The notes beneath the pieces are model-generated. The model made no database searches. It saw only the letters and a program-made list of their open reading frames with translations, and had not been told where the DNA came from. The position numbers and the translations under genes are program-made. From GCA-2732755 sp965228265 (GTDB taxonomy: Bacteria > Planctomycetota > Phycisphaerae > Phycisphaerales > UBA1924), in the NCBI GenBank assembly GCA_965228265.1, contig OZ245804.1:868001-932000 (forward strand): a stretch of DNA of 64,000 nt, read 5' to 3'. Positions within the stretch are counted from its first letter, which is position 1. The number at the start of each line of letters is the position of its first letter. Of this stretch, positions 53,218 to 61,736 are shown one piece after another.

Positions 53218-53304
53218 CGGTGCGGGAGGGATTCGAACCCCCGATGACCCGAAGGCCATACCGGATTTCAAGTCCGGCGCGTTCAACCGCTCTGCCACCG
53301 CACC
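53218..53304 (-). tRNA. tRNA-Ser (anticodon UGA)
   Basis: On the minus strand the acceptor GGTGCGG pairs with CCGCACC, the D-arm is TGGCAGAGCGG..., the anticodon stem-loop has loop CTTGAAA (anticodon TGA), a long variable arm follows as expected for serine, and the T-loop contains GGTTCGAATC. Discriminator base G; CCA is not encoded. Confidence 0.96.
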
Positions 53305-53357
53305 AAACGCGGGCGTTTGGTCCCGCTCAGCCAGTGTATGTCGCCCGCGGTTTCCGA

Positions 53358-56300
53358 TCAGCCTTCGTCGTCCGGGGTGCCTTTCCTGGTCTGATTGAGG
53401 ATGCCTTCGAGCCCTTCGATGGACCGCACGTGCAGATCCTGCTGCGGGAATGCGATCTCGATGTCTTCCTCGCGGAAGGCCTTGGTGATCGCCATGTGCA
53501 GGGCGTGTCGGACGGAGACGAGGTGCTCGATGGACGGGATGTGCACCCGCAATTCGAAATCGAGTGTGCTGTCACCGAAGCTCTTGAAGAGCACATAGGG
53601 CTTCGGATCGGTGAGCACGACGGGGTTCTCTCCCGCGATCCGCTGAAGGGTTCGCTCGACGTTCTCCACATCGGAGCCGTAGCTCACCCCGACGGGGATC
53701 GTGATGCGCAGCGAGGGGTCGGAGAGTGTCCAGTTGATCACGTCCGAGGTGATGAACGTCTTGTTCGGGATGATCAGTTCCTTGCGGTCCCAGTCGGTGA
53801 TGGTGGTCGCACGCATGCGGATGCGCGTGACCGTGCCCGTGACGGAGTCCACGGTGACGGTGTCACCCAGCCGGATGGGGCGCTCGGCGAGGATGATGAG
53901 CCCGGAGATGAAGTTGGCGAAGATCTCCTGGAGCCCGAACGCGAGCCCGAAGGTCAGAGCCGCGGCGAGCCACTGCACATTCGACCAAGCCAGACCCATC
54001 GTGCCCGCAGCCACGAGCACGCCGATGGTCGCGATGATGTAGCGCATCACCGTCGAGAGCGCGTACCTACTTCCCGAATCCAGCGGCAGGCGTTGGAGCA
54101 CGACAATCTCGACCAGGCCCGGCACGTTCCGGAACGACGCCCAGGTCGCGATCAGCACGACGATGGCGAGCCCGAGATCGGCGAGCGTGATCGAGACCTT
54201 GGGCACGATCTGCATGTCGCCGTCGGAGGCGTCCTGCGAAAGCTCGGACGACAGACCCGACAGAAGCTCGGGGGACGATGTGCTCGATTCGCTGGATGAT
54301 TTCTCGGTCGATCGCTCCGGGGTGGTGAGCTGTGCCACGCTCGTGGGCTCGCCCTCGGTGATGCGGATCTCGGGGAGCAGTTGCACGCGGTCGAGCATCC
54401 GCAGCGCGGGCAGGGCCTGCGCCCAGATGAGGTAGAGCCCGAGCACGACCGTGACGGTCGAGGCGGCTTTGAAGAGCTGCCTTGTCTGCTGGCTGAGCGC
54501 GGGGAGGTCGACCTTGTCCTCGTCGAGCGGCGGGGCCTCGGCTTGGGGCTCGCCGCCGGATTCGTGCTTGGACTCGGCCTCGGCGGCGGCCTGTTCGCGT
54601 TTGCGTTTGGCGTCCTCGACCGCCACGCGCCGACGCGCGATGAATAGCCAGCGCAGCATCACGCCGTTGAGAATGACCAGCGCCATGGCGAGCACGAGCG
54701 AGTACTCGAGCTTGATCTCGAGCTGCAGCGCTGTGTAGTGGAACCCGGTCCAGCTGAGCACGGCGAACGAGATCGGGAGCAGGAAGGCCAGCGGGTACCA
54801 CGCATAGCGCAGCCGCGTGATCAGCCCGCCCGGGTTGTCCTCGATGAAGCGTTTGAGCACCTGGCCCTGGGGCTTGAGCACGCGTCGCAGGAAGGCCGAG
54901 AGCGCGACGAGACCCACGGTGAAGGCGATGCGCCCGATCGAGGCGCTGTAGGCGTCCTGGCTCTCGTACTCGATCGCGCTGACGATGATCTGGGTCACTG
55001 TCAGGACGGGCATCAGCCAGTGCAGGTGGCGACGGAGCGAAGTGATGGACTGTGCGGGCCACCGGAAGTGTGCCTCGGCGAGGCCGCGCGTGCGCAGCGT
55101 CTGCCGGAGAAACATCAACGGATAGAGCAGCAGCGCCCCGTCCTCGAGCCCGGACCCGATGGCCGCGGCGACCCGTGTCTGGTCGATCGGGCTGGCCAGC
55201 ACCCATCCGATCGCCCAAAGCGTGGCCGGCACGGGCAGGGCCCGCACGAACGTCCAGAGAAACGCCTCGAGCGTATGGATGTACGCGTCGGTGTTGTACC
55301 GCGAAACGAGCTCACCGAGGTGGCGCAGCCGGCGCCGGATGCGGACCTGCGGCAACCAGATGATCGCCAGAACAATGATGACCCCGGAGATCGCTGCCCA
55401 GCTCTGGCGCGTGTAACTGCCGACCGCACGGATCGATTCGATCCACGAGGACGGGCTGAGCAGCCAAGCCGTCGTCTCGCGGACGTCGCTCGTGCGGAGC
55501 ATCCGATCGCCCGCGATGCTGCGCACCCAGAAGATGCGTTCCTCGATGAAGGATCGGTACTCCTCCGTGAGCACGAGCTTCTCGCGCAGCGCGTCGTTCA
55601 ATTCGATGGTGGCGTCAAAGTACGCCGACGTATCGGCGATGCTGTTATTGACGAGCTCCCGTCTGTCGATGACGAGCTTGCGCGCGACGCTTTCGAGTCG
55701 GTTGCGGTCCTCGGGCATCTCGGTCTGGGGAATCTGCGCCATGAGCGCGTCGACGTTTTCGTCGATGTCTCCCAGGGCCGCGCGTTCTTCCTGCAGCTCG
55801 ATGAGCCGGTACTCGGCATCCTCGGCGGCTTCCTGGGACTTCCTCACCCGGCGTTCGAGATCGTCCGGGTCGGGCAGGCTGTCGTACTGCTTGCGGAGCT
55901 GGAGCCCCGTCGCCCGGTTCAGACCGGCTGCGCCGAGCCGGCGCTGGATAGACGCGAACTCGGCGCGCCAACGCGACATCTCGGCCCGAATCGTGGACGA
56001 CTCGCTCGCGGCGGCATCGATCCGTGTCGCCTCGCCCTGAGCGCCGGCGCGGGCCGCGGCTCGATCGGCGGTCTCGGCGGCGTACGCCTGAAGCACCTCG
56101 TGCAACTGGGCCGCCTCGGCCTGCTGGCGCATCGCCTCCTGGGCCGCCTGCTGCGCCTCGGCTTCTCGCCGCTTCTTCACAGCCGACTGGAGGGTGTTCA
56201 CCCGCGACTCGATCGCATCCATGAGCTGATTCGCTCGGTCGCGCTTGGCTGGAAGCAGCTCCCGCCTGGCGTCGTAGCTGGCCAGCTCGGCTTCGAGCGA

Positions 56301-56927
56301 TTCGATCTCGCGCTGGATGGCAAGCTCGGTTGCCTTGCGGAGCAGTCGGCGGGCTTCGAGTGACTTGGACGATTCCCCCTCCAGCGATTGCACGGGCGGC
56401 TCGGCCTGCAGATCGGTCAGGCGTTTCCGGGCCGCGGAGGTCTGTTCCGGAATCACCGCCCGGCGTTCGAGTCGGCGCGATTCCTCAGCCTGCAGGTCCG
56501 TCAGTGTCTGTCTTGCCGAGGCGAGCTCGACCGTCGCTTCTGCCAGGAGCTGCTCGATCTCTTCGAGCGTCGCATCGGCCGGGATCTCCTCGACCGGCTG
56601 GGCCTTCTGTTCTTCGAGTTGTTGCTCGATCGTTGTGAGCTGTTCGCGGGCGTTCTCGGCGGCTTGGCGGTACTGCCGGGTCTCGGCCGCGAAGCCCTCG
56701 GCCCGTTTGGCAAGCTCGAGCGCCTTGCGGAGTGTTTCGCCGACCTCCTCGCGGACCGAATCCGCGATATCCGGGGCCGACTCGAGCGCATCGAGCTCGG
56801 ACTGGATCATGCCGGGCGTCAGCTCGGTGGGCTGCGCCGGGGGGGGCGACTGGTCGGCATCCTGCCCGGCCGCGACGGCTGGGAGGGCCAGCATGAGCAC
56901 TAGGGCGATCAGGTTCAGGTAGCGCAT
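53358..56927 (-). CDS. Large mechanosensitive channel, MscK/KefA-type
   Basis: 1189 residues; ATG at 56927. A signal peptide (1-22) is followed by a long alpha-helical coiled-coil periplasmic domain (about 40-440), about eight to ten membrane helices (500-960), a low-complexity Ser/Glu-rich loop (about 850-890), the MscS pore helix with ALTFGLAFGLQEIFANFISGLIIL (about 1000-1025) and the MscS beta and alpha-beta domains (1025-1165; RLGDTVTVDSVTGTVTRIRMRATTITDWDRKELIIPNK). Size and plan match MscK/KefA (about 1120). It opens on membrane tension. Divergent from the protease/RimK operon. Confidence 0.92.
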   Translation of the reverse strand: MRYLNLIALVLMLALPAVAAGQDADQSPPPAQPTELTPGMIQSELDALESAPDIADSVREEVGETLRKALELAKRAEGFAAETRQYRQAAENAREQLTTIEQQLEEQKAQPVEEIPADATLEEIEQLLAEATVELASARQTLTDLQAEESRRLERRAVIPEQTSAARKRLTDLQAEPPVQSLEGESSKSLEARRLLRKATELAIQREIESLEAELASYDARRELLPAKRDRANQLMDAIESRVNTLQSAVKKRREAEAQQAAQEAMRQQAEAAQLHEVLQAYAAETADRAAARAGAQGEATRIDAAASESSTIRAEMSRWRAEFASIQRRLGAAGLNRATGLQLRKQYDSLPDPDDLERRVRKSQEAAEDAEYRLIELQEERAALGDIDENVDALMAQIPQTEMPEDRNRLESVARKLVIDRRELVNNSIADTSAYFDATIELNDALREKLVLTEEYRSFIEERIFWVRSIAGDRMLRTSDVRETTAWLLSPSSWIESIRAVGSYTRQSWAAISGVIIVLAIIWLPQVRIRRRLRHLGELVSRYNTDAYIHTLEAFLWTFVRALPVPATLWAIGWVLASPIDQTRVAAAIGSGLEDGALLLYPLMFLRQTLRTRGLAEAHFRWPAQSITSLRRHLHWLMPVLTVTQIIVSAIEYESQDAYSASIGRIAFTVGLVALSAFLRRVLKPQGQVLKRFIEDNPGGLITRLRYAWYPLAFLLPISFAVLSWTGFHYTALQLEIKLEYSLVLAMALVILNGVMLRWLFIARRRVAVEDAKRKREQAAAEAESKHESGGEPQAEAPPLDEDKVDLPALSQQTRQLFKAASTVTVVLGLYLIWAQALPALRMLDRVQLLPEIRITEGEPTSVAQLTTPERSTEKSSSESSTSSPELLSGLSSELSQDASDGDMQIVPKVSITLADLGLAIVVLIATWASFRNVPGLVEIVVLQRLPLDSGSRYALSTVMRYIIATIGVLVAAGTMGLAWSNVQWLAAALTFGLAFGLQEIFANFISGLIILAERPIRLGDTVTVDSVTGTVTRIRMRATTITDWDRKELIIPNKTFITSDVINWTLSDPSLRITIPVGVSYGSDVENVERTLQRIAGENPVVLTDPKPYVLFKSFGDSTLDFELRVHIPSIEHLVSVRHALHMAITKAFREEDIEIAFPQQDLHVRSIEGLEGILNQTRKGTPDDEG

Positions 56928-56993
56928 CGGCGGATTCTAGCGAGACCGGGCGCACGGCCCGGGCCGCCCGTGGTGTCGATCGGGTGGTCACTC

Positions 56994-56999
56994 TAGAAT
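56994..56999 (+). promoter_or_regulatory. Candidate -10 box TAGAAT of the RimK operon
   Basis: TAGAAT lies 25 bp before the TTG start at 57024; no clear -35. The region 56928-57023 serves both divergent genes. Confidence 0.45.
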
Positions 57000-57023
57000 C
57001 AAACCCCACCCGCGGAGCCTTGT

Positions 57024-57476
57024 TTGAACGCACCAGACACACTTATCCGTATCGGCTGGCGCGAGCGCGTCGATCTCCCTGAATGGGGGCTGTCGAGCGT
57101 GCACGCCAAAGTTGACACCGGTGCGCGCACGAGCGTAATCGACGTCGCCCAGTTCGAGCATCTGGAGAACGGGCGTGTCCGGTTCGAGGTTGTCTGGCGG
57201 CTCAGGCCCGAGCGGTTGACGAAATGGATCGAGGCCGACGCCGTGCGCACAAGCCGGGTCAAACCGAGCACGGGCGAGCTTCAGGAGCGAACGGTGTGTC
57301 GTACACTGATGCGGGTGGGTGAGGTGGAGCGAGAGATCGAGATCGGTCTCGTCTGCCGGAAGAACATGCGCTGCCGGATGCTCATCGGGCGCAAGGCGCT
57401 TTCCGGACTTTTCCTCGTTGATTCGTCTCGGACCCATCTGCTGACGAGCCGAAAACCCCGGAAGGCACACCCATGA
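57024..57476 (+). CDS. Retropepsin-like ATP-dependent zinc protease family protein (RimB-like)
   Basis: 150 residues; TTG start at 57024 with GGAG 7 bp upstream. The motif VDTGARTSVID at about residues 29-40 matches the catalytic D-T-G-A of retropepsin-like folds, and (C)RMLIGRKAL appears near residue 119, as in the Zn_protease (PF05618) family. In Pseudomonas a homologue called RimB is encoded with rimK (established knowledge) and modulates RimK. The stop overlaps the ATG of rimK (ATGA), which implies translational coupling. Confidence 0.88.
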   Translation: MNAPDTLIRIGWRERVDLPEWGLSSVHAKVDTGARTSVIDVAQFEHLENGRVRFEVVWRLRPERLTKWIEADAVRTSRVKPSTGELQERTVCRTLMRVGEVEREIEIGLVCRKNMRCRMLIGRKALSGLFLVDSSRTHLLTSRKPRKAHP

Positions 57477-58681
57477 AACTCGCGATCCTTTCGATGGCGC
57501 CCAAGTGTTACAGCTCGCGCCGTTTGATCCAGGCCGCCGAGGAGCGGGGACACAAGGTGCGCGTGCTGAACACGCTCCGCTGCGCGATCGAGCTGGAAGA
57601 GGGCGAGCCGGATCTGTTCTACCGCTCGAAGGAGTTGCCCGATTTCGACGCGGTGTTGCCGCGTATCGGCGCCTCGATCACGTACTTCGGCACCGCGGTC
57701 GTGCGGCAGCTCGAGCAGATGGATATCTACACCCCCAACACGGCCAACGGGATCACGAATTCCCGCGACAAGCTCCGCTCGCTCCAGATCCTGAGTCGGC
57801 ACGACATCGGGATCCCGCACACGACCTTTGTCCGCGACCGCAAGGACGTGCTGCCCGCGATCGAACGCATCGGCGGGGCGCCGGTCATCATCAAGATCCT
57901 CGAGGGCACCCAGGGTGTGGGCGTGATCCTTGCCGAGTCGACCAAGGTCGCCGAAGCCATCATCGAGACACTGCAGAGCGCCAAGCAGAACGTGCTGGTG
58001 CAGAAGTTTGTCGCCGAGAGCAAGGGCAGGGACATCCGCGCGTTCGTCGTGGGTGATACCGTGGTCGCCGCGATCCGCCGGGTGGCCCAGGGCGACGAGT
58101 TCCGCAGCAACGTGCACCGGGGGGGCGTCGCCGAGCCCGTCGAACTTGACGAGCATTACAAGCAGACAGCCGTTCGCGCGGCCCAGATCATGGGCCTGCG
58201 TGTCGCGGGCGTGGACATGCTCGAGGGCAAGGACGGGCCACAGATCATGGAGGTCAACTCCTCGCCCGGACTCGAGGGGATCGAGGGCGCAACGGGCCTG
58301 GACATCGCCGGCACAATCATTGACTACATCGCCAACCAGGTGAACTTCCCAGAGATCGACATCCGCCAACGGCTGACCGTTTCCAAGGGTTACGGCGTCG
58401 CCGAGCTGCTCATTCCCGAAGGATCCAAGCTCGTCGGGCAGACCATCGCCGAGTCGGGCCTCCGCGAGCGCGATGTGATCGTGCTGAATCTCCACCGCGG
58501 GACGTCGGTCGTTTCGATCCCCAAGAGTTCCCGCGTGCTCGAGGCCGACGATCGTTTGCTGTGTTATGGCAGGCTGGATGACATGCGAGATCTCGTTCCC
58601 GCCAAGAAACGCCGGAAGCGTTCCATCAAGGCGCAGAAGCTCGACCCGACGCTCATCGCCGAGCTGGAGTCCGATTCATGA
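57473..58681 (+). CDS. rimK: RimK-family ATP-grasp ligase fused to a C-terminal TrkA-C domain
   Basis: 402 residues; typical RimK is about 300. Residues 1-295 are RimK: N-terminal domain, ATP-grasp with PVIIKILEGTQGVGVILAES (about 137-156), LVQKFVAESKGRDIRAFVVGD, and the metal-binding end MEVNSSPGLEGIEGATG. RimK adds glutamate residues to the C-terminus of ribosomal protein S6 or makes poly-glutamate (E. coli knowledge). The extra 100 residues contain a TrkA-C/RCK-C-like domain (about 318-395: GYGVAELLIPEGSKLVGQTIAESGLRERDVIVLNLHRG), normally a ligand-binding domain of K+ channels and transporters. It suggests regulation by a nucleotide such as c-di-AMP, but that is inference. Confidence 0.93.
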   Translation: MKLAILSMAPKCYSSRRLIQAAEERGHKVRVLNTLRCAIELEEGEPDLFYRSKELPDFDAVLPRIGASITYFGTAVVRQLEQMDIYTPNTANGITNSRDKLRSLQILSRHDIGIPHTTFVRDRKDVLPAIERIGGAPVIIKILEGTQGVGVILAESTKVAEAIIETLQSAKQNVLVQKFVAESKGRDIRAFVVGDTVVAAIRRVAQGDEFRSNVHRGGVAEPVELDEHYKQTAVRAAQIMGLRVAGVDMLEGKDGPQIMEVNSSPGLEGIEGATGLDIAGTIIDYIANQVNFPEIDIRQRLTVSKGYGVAELLIPEGSKLVGQTIAESGLRERDVIVLNLHRGTSVVSIPKSSRVLEADDRLLCYGRLDDMRDLVPAKKRRKRSIKAQKLDPTLIAELESDS

Positions 58682-59769
58682 CCCCGCGTGATCCCGATCA
58701 GGGAAACTGGTTCGGCACGCATGTCCCGCCGGGCGAGAACGCCTCGGTGCGCATGTCCGTGGGCGAGAGCTATCTGGGCGCCAACATCACCATCCCGCTG
58801 CATGTCTGGCGGGGCGCCGCATCGGGCCCGACGCTGCTCATCACCGCGGCTGTCCACGGCGACGAGATCAACGGCACGGGCGTCATCCGTCACATCATCC
58901 GCGAGCACCCGTTCGAGTTGGCCGCCGGCACACTCGTGCTCGCGCCCGTCGTCAACATCATGGGCTTCGAGCGGCACTCGCGGTATCTGCCCGATCGCCG
59001 CGACCTGAACCGCTGCTTTCCCGGCTCGGCCAACGGCAGTCTCGCCGGCCGACTCGCGCACGCCTTTTTCGATGGCGTCGTCCGGCGCGCCGATTACTGC
59101 ATCGATCTGCACACCGCAGCCGTCAGGCGAACGAACTTCCCCAACGTGCGCGCGGACATGGCGAACCCTCAATTGGCCGAGTTCGCCCGCGCTTTCGGGG
59201 CCGAGCTCATCGTCGACGGCAGGGGACCCAAGGGCTCGCTCCGCATCAGCGCCTGCAAGATCGGCTGCCAGACACTCATCCTCGAGGCGGGAGAGGTCTG
59301 GAAGGTCGAGCCGTCCGTCGTCGAGTACGCGCACCGGGGCATCAGCAACTGCCTGAAATACCTCGGCATGATTCCGGGCAAGCTCAGGCGTCCGGCGTAC
59401 CGCATCGAGACGGACGCCACCAGTTGGGTGCGCGCCACCCAGGGCGGGTTCCTCCAGTTCCACGTCACACCGGGCGACATCGTCGAAAAGGGTCAGCCCA
59501 TCGCCACCAACACCAATCTTGTCGGCGATGAGCAGCACGTCCTCCGCGCGCCGCGGGATGGCATCATCCTCGGCATGACCACGCTGCCCAGCGTCGCGCC
59601 GGGCGACCCCGTCTGTCATCTCGCGTACCCAACCTCGGGCGTGCTCGACAAAGCCGAGCGGGCGGTGCGCAAGCTGAACGAGGGCTCGCTTCACGAACGC
59701 CTCCGCGACGATCTGGCCCGCAGCATGCACACCACCGAGCACGAAGAGCAGGCCGACGTCACCGACTGA
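58678..59769 (+). CDS. Succinylglutamate desuccinylase/aspartoacylase-family hydrolase
   Basis: 363 residues; ATG overlaps the stop of rimK (ATGA). The zinc-binding site is HGDEING (His61, Glu64) with the second His in DLHTA (about residue 145); the family also shows DLNRCFPG and the catalytic Glu in ILEAGE. The C-terminal third (about 260-340) is a lipoyl-like beta barrel (VTPGDIVEKGQPIA), usual in this subfamily. Such enzymes cut an acyl or amino-acid group from an amide. Position beside RimK makes deglutamylation or removal of a gamma-linked residue a plausible role (inference). Confidence 0.85.
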   Translation: MTPRDPDQGNWFGTHVPPGENASVRMSVGESYLGANITIPLHVWRGAASGPTLLITAAVHGDEINGTGVIRHIIREHPFELAAGTLVLAPVVNIMGFERHSRYLPDRRDLNRCFPGSANGSLAGRLAHAFFDGVVRRADYCIDLHTAAVRRTNFPNVRADMANPQLAEFARAFGAELIVDGRGPKGSLRISACKIGCQTLILEAGEVWKVEPSVVEYAHRGISNCLKYLGMIPGKLRRPAYRIETDATSWVRATQGGFLQFHVTPGDIVEKGQPIATNTNLVGDEQHVLRAPRDGIILGMTTLPSVAPGDPVCHLAYPTSGVLDKAERAVRKLNEGSLHERLRDDLARSMHTTEHEEQADVTD

Positions 59770-59877
59770 CCCGGTTACCGGCCTGTCTTCGGGGGCAAAC
59801 TCCCGATCCAGGCGCACACACCCCTACCCGGAGACGCGCTTGTCCTGTATCGTTGTGGGACACACCTCTGATCCGGG

Positions 59878-61650
59878 ATGCACATGACGACCCAGAGCAA
59901 TAACCACTACGACGTCGCTATCGTCGGCGGCGGGCCTGCGGGCAGCACCGTCGCCAGCCTCTTGCGCAAGTACAACCCCGCTCTCAGAGTCCTCATCATT
60001 GAGAAAGAGAAATTCCCCCGCGAGCACGTCGGTGAGAGCCAGCTGCCCGGTATCAGCGCGATCCTCGATGAGATGGGAGTCTGGGAGAAGGTCGAGGCCG
60101 CCAACTTCCCCGTCAAGATCGGCGCGAATCTTACGTGGGGCAAGACGGGCGACAACTGGGAGTTCGACTTCTACCCCGCCGAGGAATTTGTCGACGAACC
60201 CCGCCCGGGCAAGTTCGAGGGCCAACGCCGGCACACCGCCTTCCAGGTCGAACGCGCGATCTATGACGACATCCTCCTGCGCCACGCAGAGGAACTCGGC
60301 ACCGAAGTCCGCGAGGAGACCGCGGTTTCGGAGATCATGCGCGAGGACGACCGCATCACCGGCTTCAGGCTCGCCTCGGGCGAGACGATCACCGCCGGGC
60401 ACTACGTCGACGCCTCGGGTCATGTGGGTTTGCTTCGTCGAGCGATGGGCGTCGAGAGCAAAGCGCCCAAGGAGCTTCGCAACGTCGCGTTCTGGGATTA
60501 CTGGGACAACGCGAAGTGGAAAGTTGAGATCGGCAACGGCGCCACCCGCGTTTTCGTGCGTTCGCTGCCGTTCGGCTGGATCTGGTTCATCCCGCTCGGT
60601 CCGAGCCGGGCGAGTGTCGGCCTGATCTGCCCCTCGGAGCATTACAAGGCCAAGAACCTCCCGCCGCACGAGCTCTACAAGCAAGCCCTTCAGATGGAGC
60701 CCGACATCGCGGCCCTTCTGGCCGACGCCAAGTGCGAACTCGGCGGCGAGAGCGTCCATTCGACCAAGAACTGGTCGCATCTCTCCCAACGGCTGGCCGG
60801 CGAGAACTGGTGGCTCTGCGGCGAGTCGGCTGGCTTTGCCGACCCGATCCTCGCCGCGGGCATGACGCTGGCGCACAACTCCGCACGCGAGGTCGCCTAT
60901 TCGATCCTCGAGATCGAGGGCGGAGCCGAGGACGCCGCGTGGATCCGCAAGCGGTACGACGAAAAGAACCGCAAGAACATCGATCAGCACATCCGCTTTG
61001 CGCAGTACTGGTACGCCGCCAATAGCTGCTTCACCGATCTGCAGGACCACTGCTCGGCGATCGCCAAAGACGCGGGCCTGAAGCTCGCGCCCAAAGACGC
61101 GTGGCATTGGCTCGCGCAGGGCGGCTTCGCCAACGAGTCCGTCGGGCACGCCTCGCTCGGCTCGTTCGATCTGAACGCGAGCCGACACCTCGTCGACCGC
61201 TTCCTCGGCGGCGAGCAGAACATGAAAATCGCCGCGTTCAACGTCTTCAAACTGAATCTCCGCGGCGCCAAGAAGGACAAGATCGGCGACCTGCGCGAAG
61301 GCAAGATCATCCGCGTGCCCTGTCACCGACGAGGCGAAGCCGTCCTCCCGCTGGCGGGTGTCTACGGCAACATGGTCGAGATCCTCCAGCAGACCTCGGA
61401 CATCGCGACCATCTACAACGCTATCGTGAACAACCTCCAGGGCCGGGTCGCGCCCGGCGCGATGGGCGGCGTCGTGACGAGCTACCTCCAGGCGCTCGAA
61501 GCGATGTACATCCAGGGCTGGGTCACCGCCAAGCTCGACCCGCGCAAGCCGATGCTCGAGATCAGCTCAACCACAGGCAGACTCATCCGCTCGGCCGACG
61601 CCGCCAAACAGGCGCTCGCGCAGGCCAAGGGCTCTGTGAAATTCAACTAA
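59878..61650 (+). CDS. FAD-dependent oxidoreductase of the flavin-dependent halogenase family
   Basis: 590 residues from ATG at 59878; ATG at 59884 is an equal alternative. FAD-binding motif GGGPAG at 17-22; then EKEKFPREHVGES, the pattern that follows it in flavin-dependent halogenases. The halogenase signature WxWxIP is present as WIWFIP at 234-239. A C-terminal domain of about 200 residues follows. A family name of halogenase is thus supported by motifs, but WxWxIP also appears in some non-halogenating relatives, and no carrier protein or flavin reductase gene is adjacent. The product and substrate are unknown. Confidence 0.82.
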   Translation: MHMTTQSNNHYDVAIVGGGPAGSTVASLLRKYNPALRVLIIEKEKFPREHVGESQLPGISAILDEMGVWEKVEAANFPVKIGANLTWGKTGDNWEFDFYPAEEFVDEPRPGKFEGQRRHTAFQVERAIYDDILLRHAEELGTEVREETAVSEIMREDDRITGFRLASGETITAGHYVDASGHVGLLRRAMGVESKAPKELRNVAFWDYWDNAKWKVEIGNGATRVFVRSLPFGWIWFIPLGPSRASVGLICPSEHYKAKNLPPHELYKQALQMEPDIAALLADAKCELGGESVHSTKNWSHLSQRLAGENWWLCGESAGFADPILAAGMTLAHNSAREVAYSILEIEGGAEDAAWIRKRYDEKNRKNIDQHIRFAQYWYAANSCFTDLQDHCSAIAKDAGLKLAPKDAWHWLAQGGFANESVGHASLGSFDLNASRHLVDRFLGGEQNMKIAAFNVFKLNLRGAKKDKIGDLREGKIIRVPCHRRGEAVLPLAGVYGNMVEILQQTSDIATIYNAIVNNLQGRVAPGAMGGVVTSYLQALEAMYIQGWVTAKLDPRKPMLEISSTTGRLIRSADAAKQALAQAKGSVKFN

Positions 61651-61736
61651 CATCGCGGCTGTATCATTCTTACATCACAACCAGCCCCGATGCCCGCCGT
61701 CTTTCTGTCGACGCGGGCCAGCAGGAGTCGTGCGCA

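Noticed and set aside
59824..61326. Minus-strand open frame of 500 codons
   Set aside because: Antisense to the halogenase-like gene, which has full motifs.
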